DNA of 64,000 nt, taken from contig VWPU01017410.1 of the NCBI GenBank assembly GCA_013398955.1, forward strand, positions 1-64,000, in the 5' to 3' direction. A model generated the notes under the pieces. The model saw only the letters and a list, made by a program, of their open reading frames with translations, was not told where the DNA came from and did no database searches. Every line of letters starts with the position of its first letter. Within the stretch, counting starts at the first letter, position 1. Source of the stretch: Callaeas wilsoni. Its lineage: Eukaryota > Chordata > Aves > Passeriformes > Callaeidae. A program made the position numbers and the translations under genes. Below, one piece after another: positions 10,967 through 23,100 of this stretch.

Positions 10967-13294
10967 TGAAGTGAGACATGTAGGAACATGTCATTGCTTT
11001 TCTGTGGATGAAGACAAAGACCCCCTTGGCTCCCATTCTTCTCCAGCTTACCACAGCAGCAGTGCAGGGTCTCACCCTCACCATAGAAAGGTCCCTTCCC
11101 CAGAGCGGAGTATTTATTCCCAGGACTTCCCCGCCCCAGGGCTGCTCATGCGTCTCTCGCAGACAGAATGGAGCCTGTCACAAGAGCAGATGCAGAGCAG
11201 GCAGAGCTCCCCATGAGACTCTTCACCACCAGAGATGATAAACAGATGGGGAAATCTGCTGGGAAATGCATTGACGTAAGGAGGTGAGAAGCTGGAGCAG
11301 TGTCCCCAAGGAGGTGGAAACACGCTGAGAAAGCTGGATGCTGAGCCCGGTGCACAATGGCTCTTTGATTCCCCCAGACGCTGCTAATGGGCCGTTTCCT
11401 CTCCCAGCCCTCCCTGTGGATCCGAGATGTCCTGCCCTCCTGTTGTCTGTCTCCCTGACTTCTCTCTGGGATTTCCTCTGATCAGGCTGCTGGGTCATCC
11501 CAGGCTAGTGTCCCTCGTAGGATCCCTCTGTCCCCAGAGCTGCTGTGGCCAGAAGCATTTCTCTTCACAGGATAACTTACTGCTGCAGCATATGTGTAGG
11601 GAGCATGGAGAAGCCTCAGCCTCCCCATCCGGAGGGAGAATTGGGCTCAGGTACTTCAGGACCTCAGTCTGACCCGACAGCCATCCTTGGACGGCTTTTT
11701 ACACCAGGGCTGCACCCTGCTACATGAATCCTTCTTAGAAGGATGGGGCCATCCATGCAGTTGCCATCCATTCAGTTATTTGTATATTCTGTATGATCTA
11801 CCTCTCCCTTTCCCTCCAAAAATTAAATGTAGGAGCTCCTGGCAGCCCACTCTCCCAGCCAGGCATGCAGCTACCAGGAGAGCAATGCTGGGACCATCAT
11901 ACTGGGCAGAGGAGGGACAGGCACATGCCTGATAAATTCATCCCTACAGCTTTGAGGTGTTGAGCGGGTCTCTATTATCAAATTTTAATTACCGTGGCTG
12001 AATTTTAATAGAGAAACTGTGCAATTCCACTTTACATCCCATCCCCCAGGCCAGGTCGCTCGCGTCACACTCCCTGATGTTGCAGCTATGGGGTTTTTTG
12101 GCTAATGCAGCAAAAATTCTTATTGGATTTGGAATTACAAGAAATTAGTTGCCCTGAGGGAAAAGGGGAGGCAGAGGGCTGCCTGGCATGCAGAGCTGCC
12201 AGGAGGCTCTGACAGCCAGACATATATTGCTGTTTATAATACTTAATAGCGAGCAGCTCTACAAAGTCCTTTCTTTATTCATTTCTCTCCCCAGCACTTC
12301 ACAGCATGCAATAACTTGGATTTATAAATTAAACATGTTCCTTGTTTTAATACATCATCTACTTCTTATTCCGTAGTCCCATAATGGGATTTTTAATTGC
12401 CTGTCATAGAATCGTGCATCCTCCTGGCAGCCTGGGAGTGCGAGCGTAGCCATGAGTTCATTGGCCCATGTTGGTATTAAATGGTGCATTTAAATCTTCA
12501 CATTAACGAAAGCGAGGAACACGAGCGGGAATGTGGAACAGTCATCATTAAGAAGAATTGTTTTCTGTGGCAGAAAATGAGGAAAACCAGGCCAAAAATA
12601 CAAACAGATTTCCCTCCCCCCTACTCCCCAAAGGGAAAAGCGTTGCACAGTGTTTTAATTATTGCTGGGTTTATTTTTAACTGATGCGTATCCAACAGCT
12701 TGAGCCCAGATTAGAGTCCAAAGGGCTGAGGCAGGGGCTGGAAGACCCACTGTAAGGGTGGCCACACACACACATTATCTGGTGCCTAAATTGGACCATC
12801 CAGCTCCAGACCCCTGTCCTGCTGCATTTGCTGCAGAGCCATGGCTGCTTTTTCCCTGCTTCTGTGCTCAGCAATGCTCAGATCTGTGTGGCTGGGTGAG
12901 GCAGTCCAGCCAAGATGTCCCTGCCAGAGCCCAGGAACCCTGGGCAGGAAGGGACACGGGCGGGAGATGGAGAATGGTGCACCAGGTACCTCTTGCTGCT
13001 GTGCTCAGCCTCGGTGCAGCCAGTGAGCCCCGTGTGCTGCTCAGGTCTCTGCACCCAAAACAGATGTGCTGGGGGACAAGGGACAGAAAAAGACAGATAA
13101 AAGGTTAACAGGGATGGAGCTGCTGCCCTGATGCAATTTAAAGTGATTTCCTCTTGCAACACTTGAATATCTGCTCTTTGTAAAAATTGGCTGTATCCAA
13201 GAGCTTTTTATTGCAGCTTCCCCTTCCTGGCCAAAACAAAGTTAAATCCTCCAACCTTTCTCCTTTTTTGTATCGTAATCTTTTTTAATTAATT
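10967..13294. other. No gene recognised; candidate conserved block 11.94-12.56 kb
   Basis: Unique sequence. The block at about 11940-12560 is repeat-free and AT-rich. It holds many homeodomain-type cores (AAATTTTAATTACC, AATTTTAATAGAG, AATACTTAATAG, TTTTTAATTGCC, GCATTTAAATC) next to an isolated CpG patch (GGTCGCTCGCGTCAC). This pattern is common in developmental enhancers, but that is inference. A (CA)5 run lies at 12766. Confidence 0.35.
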
Positions 13295-14520
13295 AGCATC
13301 TTTGCCAAAGTGTGCCCTAAACAGGAGACTTGGTCCAGCTGAGACCTTATCAGCATGGAGGCGAGTTGAGCAGTTACCTCCTCTGGCTTACACACAGCAG
13401 TCCAGTACTGCATCCAGGAAGGAATTTGCTTCTGTTGGTGTTTTCCCAACGACAGATTTCTCATCCCCCTTCTTTGTGAGTTGCCATTCCCCTTCCATTT
13501 CTGCCGTACTGTCACTGGGTAAGAACTCCCCGGTGAGTACCGTGCGTTTGATATCGCTCCTGTCAGAGCCACAGTTTGTGCTGTTATTTACTGGATTTCA
13601 TCTTATTCAATTCAGGCTTTTTCTCCAATTTTTCCAGGTAATTTTGAATTCTTATCCAGTCCTCCCAGATGCTTGACATCCAGCACAACCTGCATATTTT
13701 AAAAATGCATTCCCTGGGCCATTGCTTGAGTCAGTAAATAAAAATGAATAGAATCACCTTTATTCCTCATACAGGAAGACCCAGCTCCACCTTGTGTGAC
13801 TGAAAACTATCTTCAGTGACTCCAGGTTTATTTTATTAAATTGTTCCTAAATTCACTTTCTCATATTTCCTTAATTTAAGAGAATTGGTAAAATGTCAGA
13901 TGGGACTATTTCAAAAGCTTTGCCTAAATCACAGCACATTTCAGCTGTCCAAGAGGGAACCTGAGTTGAACATTACTCTGGTTTGGGCAATTTATTTCTG
14001 ACAAATTCATCTTCTCTTCTTACTCCTATGTTCTCTGGCTTTGTATCAACTGTTTGTTTAACAATTTGTTCTGGGAGTTTTCCAAGACTCAGAGTTAGGC
14101 TCCTAGCTTATAAATTCTGCTTTTTAAAGGGACATATTGCGCCTGCTGGTTTCTGCTCCATAGGGTATTTCCTAGCCCAGGGTGTCTGGGAGGAACATCC
14201 CAACTCCTTCCTCTGCTCGCCTGCCACGGGATTGTCCTCTGCTTGTGCTGACTCCATCTCCTCTGTCCCACCTAAACCATCTCAGGATCGTTTCTTTCTG
14301 CTCCACCCTTTGGTTTGATTAACTGGTAATTAGAGTCAGTCAGCTGATGACAATGAACCTTTTTTGTGAACACAGCATTGGCCTTTCTCAAGTCATCCCT
14401 TGGTTCCTCTCCTTCCTCTTTCTTCTCCTGATGTGTTTACAGATCCTCCTGATGGCTTCCCACCCTTGTTAGCTGAAACTCATTCAGGCCTTCCTGGGTG
14501 GTTTCACAATGGGGCAGTTT
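13295..14520 (-). mobile_element. Ancient CR1 ORF2 relic (~1.2 kb)
   Basis: On the minus strand this follows the order of the CR1 reverse-transcriptase/3' ORF2 region. In plus-strand form the landmarks are GTCCAGCTGAGACCTTATCA near 13330, TGGATTTCATCTTATTC near 13590 and TTTTGAATTCTTATCCAGTC near 13640. Then come TGTCAGATGGGACTATTTCA near 13890, ACAATTTGTTCTGGGAGTTT near 14060 and GTTAGCTGAAACTCATTCAG near 14470. Divergence is high, with many stops and indels, unlike the younger CR1 tails in this window. It is an old insertion, probably predating passerines. Confidence 0.75.
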
Positions 14521-17112
14521 TTGATGTAAATACATAATGAGCTGCCACAGTTCCCACCTCCCTCTGCCCGGGGTTTGCAGCAGGGCCACTGCTGTTGGGC
14601 TCAGTGTTCATGTTTTCTGCCTTCCTCTGGGCAGGATAAACCACCCCCTGTCTTTAGGTTTTTCCTGCTGTGCTGGCTGTCCTGCTCCCTCAGGAGCTAT
14701 CCGCAGCTTCTCCATGTGTGCCAAAATCACCTGGTTTGGGTCCAGCATCCCTCTGCCCCTGCTCTTGCATCTCCCTGTTTGTGAGAAGGATTAATTCGGC
14801 TGCTTTGTGATTGCTGTCCCCAATATCACTGTCCCTTCAGTTCACCAGCTGGCTCCTCATGGTCAGAGCCTGATGTAGGTACTGTTTGTCCATCTGAGCT
14901 GAAATGTCATCCCCAGCATCCTAGGGGTTCACTGGACTGGGATTCTGTCTCGTTTCCAGTTGTAGGTAATTAAAATAACGTTCCTTGCCTTCACTGTTGT
15001 TGGTAACTGGAAGAACCTCTCCCACCTCCTCCTCAGCTCTCCTGCCACGGCCACATCCCAGGCCCTGCTGCGTGCCCTTCTGGGACTGCCTTCCTTTCCT
15101 CTGCTCTTCCCAGGTTTTCTCCATAAGGACAGAAACAGGTTTCTGTGCTGTGCATTCTCTGTGCATTATGTCATCATTGTGACTGTGTCTTAAGAATTCA
15201 CGGCGTATTTATTTATCTCCTAGACTCCTGGGAGAGGTTGATAATCACTGCATTGACCTTTTCCCTTTGTTGGGTCACCTTTAGATCAGCACTGTAATTT
15301 CTCCAAGAAAACTGGATCCTCCCCCATCTCCTGTAATTATGGACCTCTGCCCAGGGTAGGGGGCTCTCAGCTGTGAAAATTCAGCCACCAAAATCTTCAT
15401 TCTCAGCCAGAATTGGCTGCCTTTTCTCCCACTGCTCATCCCAGCGACCACAGAGTTTGAAGAATGAGGTGTTTTGGGATAAGGATCATGCACCTTCCAG
15501 CTTTGGTGTCCCACAGACATCCAAACCTGGATGGGTTTGATGAGGGACTGAGCCCTCTTCTTTGCCATTGCGACCCAGGGAGCCCCAAGCCCACAGGCAC
15601 CAGGGGCTAGGGCTCACAGATTTCATCTCCCACCCAAACCAGCAGGTTAAGCCAACCTGCATTGCAAACAGGAGACCCAGCATGCAGGAGAGGGGTATTT
15701 AAAATGAAAATTGGGTTCTGAGATTGGCCTCAAACGGTTCAGGGGAGTGTTATAATTAACTGTAAGATGTCTTTGCAAATGTTGCTGGCTGGAGCAAGAG
15801 GCTCGAGCATCCTTTCTCTGGTCTTATTCTGCAATGCAAGAGTTTATTTACTGAACATTTCAAAATAGAGCCCTTCCCCCCTCCCCATTTTGTGTGGAAC
15901 AAACAATGCTATGTCTCTCCTGCCACTGCAGTATTCGAAAAAAACTGGGTCATGCATATAATTCTGCAGAGGGAAACAAAAGGCCATTCTGCCCCTCTTG
16001 GATCTCGTATTTATGGATGCTGTGGCACATTATGGTAATTCTCGCTTGAATCCAGCATATAATTAATAGCTAATAATTAGGCTGTGGCATTTTTACATGC
16101 AGATACAGGGAGAGATTCATGACACAGTGGACAAGACAGTAAAATATGACTGACACATAAAACTGCTTGCAGACTTTCCAAGGCACCAGATTCCCATCTC
16201 CGCTTTGCCTTCTGGCTTTTCACACACTCGTGCGTGAAAAAAACTCTCTCATTTTTGGTTGTTGATAACGAATTCTTTCCTCTGTTTGTATTCTGTCCAA
16301 TTTAAACAAAAAAAATTACACCATGTCTGCATGCAAGGCTGGACGGTTGATGGATTTATTACAAGTATAAAGTCGACATCTGTTCTGGACTCACAGAGGG
16401 GTAGTTCCAGGAAGGCAGTAAATTGTGGGGACGCAGGAATATGCTCACATACACTTGCTTGTAGGCTGTACATGTCAGTTTTATAAACGCTCATGTACGA
16501 AGTGGAAAAAACAGCTCTGGCTTGATGAACAGCTTGAAATCACCAGAAGTGAAATCCAGTGTAAATATATTGATTTCTGGCACTTTTTAAATGCTCCTTT
16601 GTGCTCCTCTGTGCATTTAGCCAAGTATTGTCTCTTATATATGCACCCGGTGACTCGGTGCAGTAGGAGCAACCTCAGGCTGAAGAGGTAAGAATAAAAT
16701 TAATTTAAAAACCCTAGAAAATTGTTTCCATGGCTGTGACTGGGAACAGAAGTGCTCCTGCTTTGGTGAGGTCAGGATGTGACATAACCACTCCCCTTCC
16801 AGCAAGGCTGAAGCAAAGAAGGTGATGAAGCAGAAATCACTCCCATTATCACTCTGGGATTATCACACATAAGCCTGCAGGGTGAGATGAGGTCTCAGGG
16901 AATAAACGTTGTCCTCCAAGTGTGTCCATCTCTGCACACTGCTGCTCCTCCCTGGCAAATCTGGGGTAACATATGGTCCAGGAGATCAAAGCTAACTTCC
17001 CCAGGCACACACAGAGCTCTGCATCATTACACTTCACCTAAACACTAAGTATCTGCTGCACCTTCTTGTTTGTGGGTTTAATTTTCAAATAATAGCCAGC
17101 TAAGGCTGTGGG
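14521..17112. other. No gene recognised; candidate conserved block 15.69-16.56 kb
   Basis: Unique, repeat-free sequence. From about 15690 to 16560 it is AT-rich with many TAAT/ATTA cores (GTTATAATTAACTG near 15750; CATATAATTAATAGCTAATA near 16058; GTCATGCATATAATTCTGC near 15950) and no transposon debris over almost 900 bp. This suggests a regulatory element under constraint, which only alignment could prove. A splice-bounded segment at 16621-16687 is listed separately. Confidence 0.35.
16621..16687 (+). other. Candidate exon (67 nt), splice-site evidence only
   Basis: A pyrimidine-rich tract ending CTCCTCTGTGCATTTAG precedes the segment, and CTGAAGAG/GTAAGAAT follows it, so both sites fit the GT-AG consensus. 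One of three frames is open (K-Y-C-L-L-Y-M-H-P-V-T...), and the other two contain stops. There is no recognisable protein similarity. It sits at the end of the AT-rich low-repeat block, so a long non-coding RNA exon is at least as likely as a coding one. Confidence 0.2.
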
Positions 17113-18286
17113 TGTAGTGGATTGATGCTGGCAGGATGCCAAGCACTCATCAAAGCCTCTCTATCTTTCCCCTCTGCAGCTGGACAGGGGAGAGAAAATG
17201 GAAAATGGAAAATGTAACAAAGGGTTCATGGGTGGAGATAAGGACAGAGAGAGATCACTCACCAAATACCATCACGGGCAATACAGACTCGAATTAGAGA
17301 TATTAATTGAATTTATTACTAACAAAATCAGAGCACGATACTGAGAAGTAAAATAAGACCTTAAAAATACCTTTCCCCCCACCTCTCCCTCTTTCCCAGC
17401 TCTGTCTCCTCCCCCAGCATCTCAGGGAGACAGGGAGTGGAGGTTATGGTCAGTTCATCTCCCGTGGCTTCTCCCGCTGCTCAGGGACAGGAATGGCTCC
17501 CCTGCATGGGGTCCCTCCCATGGGAGACAGTTCTCCAGAAACTTCTCCAGCATGAGTCCATTCCATGGGCAAGAGTTCTCAAACTGCTGCAATGTGGGTC
17601 ACTCTTCCACGGGGTGCAGTCCTTCAAGAACAGGCTGCTCCAGCGTGGGACCCCACAGGGTCACAAGTCCTACCAGGAAACCTGCTGCAGCGTGGGCTTC
17701 TCTCTCCTCAGGTCCCTGCCAGTCCCCTGCCCCAGCGCAGGCTTCCCATGGGGTCACAGCCTCCTCCCAGGCATCCACCTGCTTCAGTGGGGGCTCCTCC
17801 ATGGGCTGCAAGTGGATCTCTGCTCCCTCATGGATCTCCATGGGCTGCAGGGGCACAGCTGCCTCACCATGGTCCTCACTACAGGCTGCAGGGGAATCCC
17901 AGCTCTGGTCCTGGAGCGGCTCCTGTTCCTCCTTCTCCACTGACCTTGGTGTCTGCAGAGCTGTTCCTCTCACATATTCTCACTCTGCTCTTCTGTGGCT
18001 GCAATTACACCTGCCCAATAACTTTTTTTCATTTCTTCTTAGATCTGTTACCCAGAGACATGACCACCATTTGTAGCTGGCCCAGCCTTGGCCAGCAGCA
18101 GGTCGGTCCTGGAGCTGGCAGGGATTGGCTCTGCTGGACCTGGGGGAAGCTTCTGGCAGAAGCCACTCCTGTGGCTTTCCCACTACCAAAACCTGGCATG
18201 CCAACCCAATACATGGGTCTGCACGACCCCATTAGAGCATCTCCGGGTACTGCAGTGCCTATATATGCCTCACCTAGGAGAGCCCA
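17113..18286 (-). mobile_element. Solo-type LTR of an avian endogenous retrovirus
   Basis: The unit runs from TGTAGTGGATTGATGC to ...AGAGCCCA, so it has TG...CA ends. It carries LTR signals only on the minus strand: a TATATA box at 18260-18265 and an AATAAA at 17312-17317 (TTTATT on +). The middle is built of repeated modules such as CTCCATGGGCTGCA (17797-17810 and 17836-17849) and CTCCAGCGTGGG-like units. I recognise this modular pattern from LTRs common in bird genomes, but do not assign a family name. No gag, pol or env and no second LTR are present, so it is a solo LTR or fragment. A target-site duplication is not visible. The 241-, 174- and 168-codon frames in it are not genes. Confidence 0.7.
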
Positions 18287-18300
18287 ATGAACGTTATTTA

Positions 18301-18480
18301 TACAACTGTGGAATGGCTTGGTTTGGAACAGAACTTAAAGAACACCCAGTTCAACACCCTGCCATGGGCAGGAACACCTTGCACTAGACCTGGTTGCTCC
18401 AAGTCCCATCCAGCCTGGCCTTGAACACTTCCAGGTGTGGGGCATCCACAACTTCTTTGGGCAACCTGTGCCTGTGAACA
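18301..18480 (-). mobile_element. CR1 LINE 3' end beside the LTR
   Basis: The inverted CR1 terminus is recognisable from GGAATGGCTTGGTTTGGAAC, CCCTGCCATGGGCAGGAACA, CTAGACCTGGTTGCTC and GAACACTTCCAGGTGTGG. It begins about 15 bp after the LTR end. Confidence 0.9.
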
Positions 18481-19892
18481 TTTCCCCTCACTGACACTCC
18501 AAATAAATTGTGTGACTCAAGGCACTGCAAGGACTTGTGGGATAATTAAAAGCACCAGTATTAGAGCTGATATTGCTCTACAGCATCCCATTCAGAAGGA
18601 TTTTAAGCAGCCCAAGCCCTGGCACACATCCTTTGTGGGTTTGCTCCTACCGACCTGGAAAGCAGTGGGACAGCACTGGGAGTGATGGCTACAGCATTCC
18701 TGCACCTGGGTAACCATGACAAACACATACAGCATCCCTGCTACCCCTTGTCACACACGGAGCTGGGGGATGCAGTCCCTTGGCATCACCAGGGAGAGCA
18801 GGAGGTGTGTGGGGCTGGGGTGAGGAGCTGCAGGAATGGCCACCCCTGCACCCCCTACCCTGGAGGGGAGAGGACAGCTTGGGTCTGCTGCTCTGATAAA
18901 CACACCTTGTACCAGGGTCATGCTGGCACTGACACATTTTGCCACTCTAACCCATGGACTTTCTGGGCTTAGGAAAATGACATGCCCTGTTCCTCCCTTG
19001 CTGTCTGCCCAGTTCCTTCCTGCTGGTTTTGCTCGTACTATAGCTGCTCTACTCTAAATGAAAAGAAAGAAAAATGTGAGTGGAAAAGAGGGAGGCTGAG
19101 GCATACACACATTTCATTTTTATGGGCCTTTCACTGTATTTCATCTGTCTTTCATTTAACACACCGGTGACATTTATGTATTTCCCGAAATGCCACTTAG
19201 GAAAGAAAACACATTAAGAACAACTTGACATAAAGAGTGAGGTATCCTTCAATGGCCTTGGCTGGAAATGTGCAGAGCAGCCTGCAGGCACAGGCATCCC
19301 TCTGTGCTGAGCCATCCCTGGAACCTCTGGGTTGCAGTGGTGAGATGCTCCAGCTCCATGCAGCAGATCAAAGCAGCTCCTGCTCCTTGGTTTTGTCTTA
19401 TGTGATCCAGCTGCCACGTGGAAGCAAAGCTACTGTCTGGAAAATAGGAATCATTTTTGCACAGAAGTGCTCTCCCACCTCCTCCAGCTGTGCCTGCACT
19501 GTGGGCTCTTCCTCCAATGCTTTAGTGACCTGCCCTTTCTGGGAAACTGCAAGACAGGCAAAGACAGCACAGACGAGACCATCACAGTAATAATAACATT
19601 AGTAATAATGATGATGATGAAGGCAGTTAGTGCTGGGATGCAGATAGCTCCTGGTTCTGGGACAGTCCCTGGGCCAGGCACACCAAGGCAGCAGGAACAG
19701 GCTGGTGAATTATTTTGCACTAAACACACAGGAGCTCTGGCACTAAGAACATCCATCCTTTACCAAGGAACTGCTGCTCAGAGCGTTAATTTGGGTGATG
19801 GATGGTCTCTGCTGGGAACAAAACATCTCTGCAGTTGTAGCTGACAAGTTTGGTACAGACAGGCAGGACCACACTTCTTATCCCCTATATCG
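18481..19892. other. No gene recognised; short ATG/ATA-rich run
   Basis: Unique sequence. A short simple-repeat-like run of TAATAA and GATGATGATGA lies at 19586-19622. No supportable gene. Confidence 0.4.
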
Positions 19893-20138
19893 TATATCAC
19901 AGAATCACAGAGTGTTTTGGATTGGAAAGGACCTTACAGATCATCTAGTCCCAACCCCTCCCAGCAGATCAGGTTGCTCAAAGCCTTATCCAGTCTGGCT
20001 TTGAACAGTGCCAGGGTTGGGGCACCCACAACCTCCCTGGGCAAACCTGTTCCAGTGTCTCACCACTCTCACAGTACAAAATCTCTTTCTTGTATTTAAC
20101 CTAAATTTCCCCTGCTTCGGTTTGTACCCCTATACGGC
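19893..20138 (-). mobile_element. CR1 LINE 3' end
   Basis: Well-preserved inverted CR1 tail: TCACAGAATCACAGAGTG, GATTGGAAAGGACCTTACAG, GTTGGGGCACCCACAACCTC and CCTGGGCAAACCTGTTCCAG. It ends inside the ORF2 C-terminal region (TTGTATTTAACCTAAATTTC). Confidence 0.95.
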
Positions 20139-23100
20139 TTTACACCTGCTGTGGCAGTTTGGGTGTGCAGCTTAGCCCATACAGACCATCAGTCCTTTGT
20201 CCCCTAACCCTGGGTGAAGACCTTTCGCACCACTCCTGTGTGTCCTTCCCAGGGGAAGGGGTGGGATGCTCCACACGTACCTGTCTGGCCTGAGCACAGC
20301 CCTGGGGCTCTCCAGTTCCAGGCTCAAGACCAGCTCTGGAGCTGACCTGTTTCATGCTCCTGGGCAAATCTCTGGCACAGGGATCGTCATTCCCGATGCC
20401 AGTCTCCGAGGGGAGCACAGAGGCTTCATTAGCTGATGTTTAGGGAAGGCTTTGGGCAGGAAAAGCGTATTCAGCGTTAAAAATGAATGAGCATCAGTAA
20501 TGCCAAAAATGTGTGTGATAGAGGGAGAGAAAGACAATATCAGAGGACAAAATGCTCAGGGAGCTGGGAGCTGGCCCAGACAGAGCCACAGAATTCCTAA
20601 TGCCCAGGCAAAGGGCATGGCTGCAGCCCTGGCTGTGGCACTGTGTCCTTCAGGGACCAGTGGCCCAGCTGGCTTGTCCCACCCTGTCCCGGCACATGGA
20701 GCAATGGAATACTCAGCACTCTCCTGGGGAGTAGCAAGCAGGAGATGTGCTGGTACCACTGTCCTTCCATCATCCCTTCATCCCAGTCCTCAGACTTGTT
20801 GGGCTGAAGACACCTCCCTTCCCCTGAGAAATGGGTGATCCAGCAAACTTCTCATGCTTCACTCCTCACCACTGTCCAGTTTTACACCTCCAAGACCACA
20901 CTGAGGAATCAGTCACACAACAGCACTGGACACCTTGAAATGGGAATACAAGCCTCTGCCTATCCTGTTCATCGAGCAGATCTGCTTATACAGGGTCAGT
21001 AACAAAACTATCAAGCATTCAGCAGGTGTCTCACAAGGAACAGCCCTGGGAAACCAGACTCACTCCTCCTCCCTCCTCTTCTAGGACTGAATGTCATCCT
21101 TGATCCAAACCAGGAGGCTGCAATTTCCTTCATTACAGGAGCAGGTCAGTGTGGAGACCTCACCACAGGGAGATGAGGCACAGCTCTCTGGGTTTTCCCT
21201 GCCTTTGTGGTGACATTGGCTCAGGCTTTGGGCTGAAGAGCTGGGGGTGAGAAGGCATGGAAAGGAGCCGAGAGCATGAACACAGCAATGACTGAGAAGG
21301 TGAATTTGCTGACTCATGCACTTTCCCTGCTGCTTTCCAGGGCCCATCTCACACTGCAAGGAACCTGCTAGCATCCCTGTCCATGGCATTGCTGCCTGGA
21401 GCATCTCCTGTCCCTCCCAGGCAGCTCAGTTCTTGGCCAGCAGGAACACAAAGGCTCTCGGCAACTCCAGCAGAGTTCCCAAAGGCTTGGATGGGAAAGG
21501 ACCTTATAACCCTTCTCTTCCCAGCCCTCTAGCAAAAAACCATCTTTGATCTCTTGTGTATTACTACAATATCTCCCTTGTGATGTGGTTCTGGAAGAGG
21601 GAAGGAAATGTCCCTTGGTCCCAGCCCCAGGTGAAGGTACGGCTCTCATGCGCACATGCTGAAAGTACACTGTGCCTCGTGCTCCCGGGGAAATGAGGAC
21701 ACTTCCTCCTCCCTCCCTGAGGAGCACAGCTGAACTGCTTGCAGGGAAAGTGCTGCCAAGCTTTCCAGATGAACCGCATGTCACTTCCCACGTCCCTGGA
21801 GTAGCAGCTCTGACACTGAGTTAACAAGTGCTGCCAGCACGCCAGGAGCATTCCCCCTTCTGGATGTTTTTCCAAACCAATCCTAGCTCTGAGCCCATTT
21901 CACTGGTGACCCACTGTTGCTGTAGGGTAGTGAGGCAGAGCAAATTATATGAGAACCAGGACAATTACAGCAGGCACCAGGAGAACCTTTGGAGCGAGAC
22001 TGATGTTTCACATTGCAGTGGGTGCCCACAGCAGTGGGATCTGCAGGCGGTTCGTGCTATAGGATCCAGGCAGGATTGAGCACAAAGTGCAGCAGGACAA
22101 GGTTGTGCTGTAATCAGAATTTCTGCTCAAAAGCAGCTTTCCCAATACCAGTGCTGGGTGCAGCCTTTCACAACCACAGCTTTCCCAGCCAGCCCACTCA
22201 AATCTAAGGGGGAAAAGAAGGGAAAAACAGTGAAAACGGTTTGATATTTCTCATTCGAGAGAGAAAGATTCAGAAGATGGATATTGGCCACAGGGCTTCA
22301 CAGACATCTTCAAATTTATTTTTTATGATAAATATCATATGTGACCCTTGGCAAATCAAAAACTTACACTCCATTGGAACATCTCATTTGCTTTCTTGTT
22401 TGACACAGAATTATAAGATGTAACCAGCTTCTCCTATTGAGTCCAACAGCTTGTGTTTGTCTAGGGCACAGATTTCCCATCTGTTCTTCAGTCTCAGTCC
22501 TTTTTGCTGCAACATCACACTGAGAGCTGGTACAGATGATCCCCCTAAATCCCTCAAATCCTCTTCTAGATACAGTGAGTCCCAATTCTATAGGCACTGC
22601 CTGTGTTTCTTGTTCTCCTGTATATCCCCCTGCATGGAGCAATATTCATCCTACGCTGTTGGAAGAGAGACAGGCCGTGGTACAACTGCTCTGTCACTGC
22701 ACTTGCTGATTACCCCACCAGTCTTTCTGCAATCCCCAGCTCTTAACAGCAATTATATTTATTTTTTCCCTCAGACTAATGGCAGAGTTGGTCAGTACTG
22801 GAATTAGCAGTTCTCTCTCCAGTTTTCAGTCAAGGAAACAGAGAATTTTATCTTGCCTGGAGCTATCTGCAGCATTTCAGGTTAATTGGGTGTTGCTTAG
22901 GTCATTCCTTTCAGATTATCCTACACCCTGTAAGGCTCTGACACATGGGCTACTGCCCTACAGCAGCGCCTCCACGGGAAGACCTCAAGAAGAGCTCATC
23001 TTTAACAGAAGAAGGGGAGGAGGTGGCTGGAAGTGATGAAATAGAAGGATATGGAAAGTCCTGGACTTTGGCTTAGTTTAAGACCTTGTCCTCTCCTGCA

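Noticed and set aside
17437..18290. 168-, 174- and 241-codon plus-strand frames
   Set aside because: They lie inside the minus-oriented LTR and reflect its repetitive GC-rich modules.
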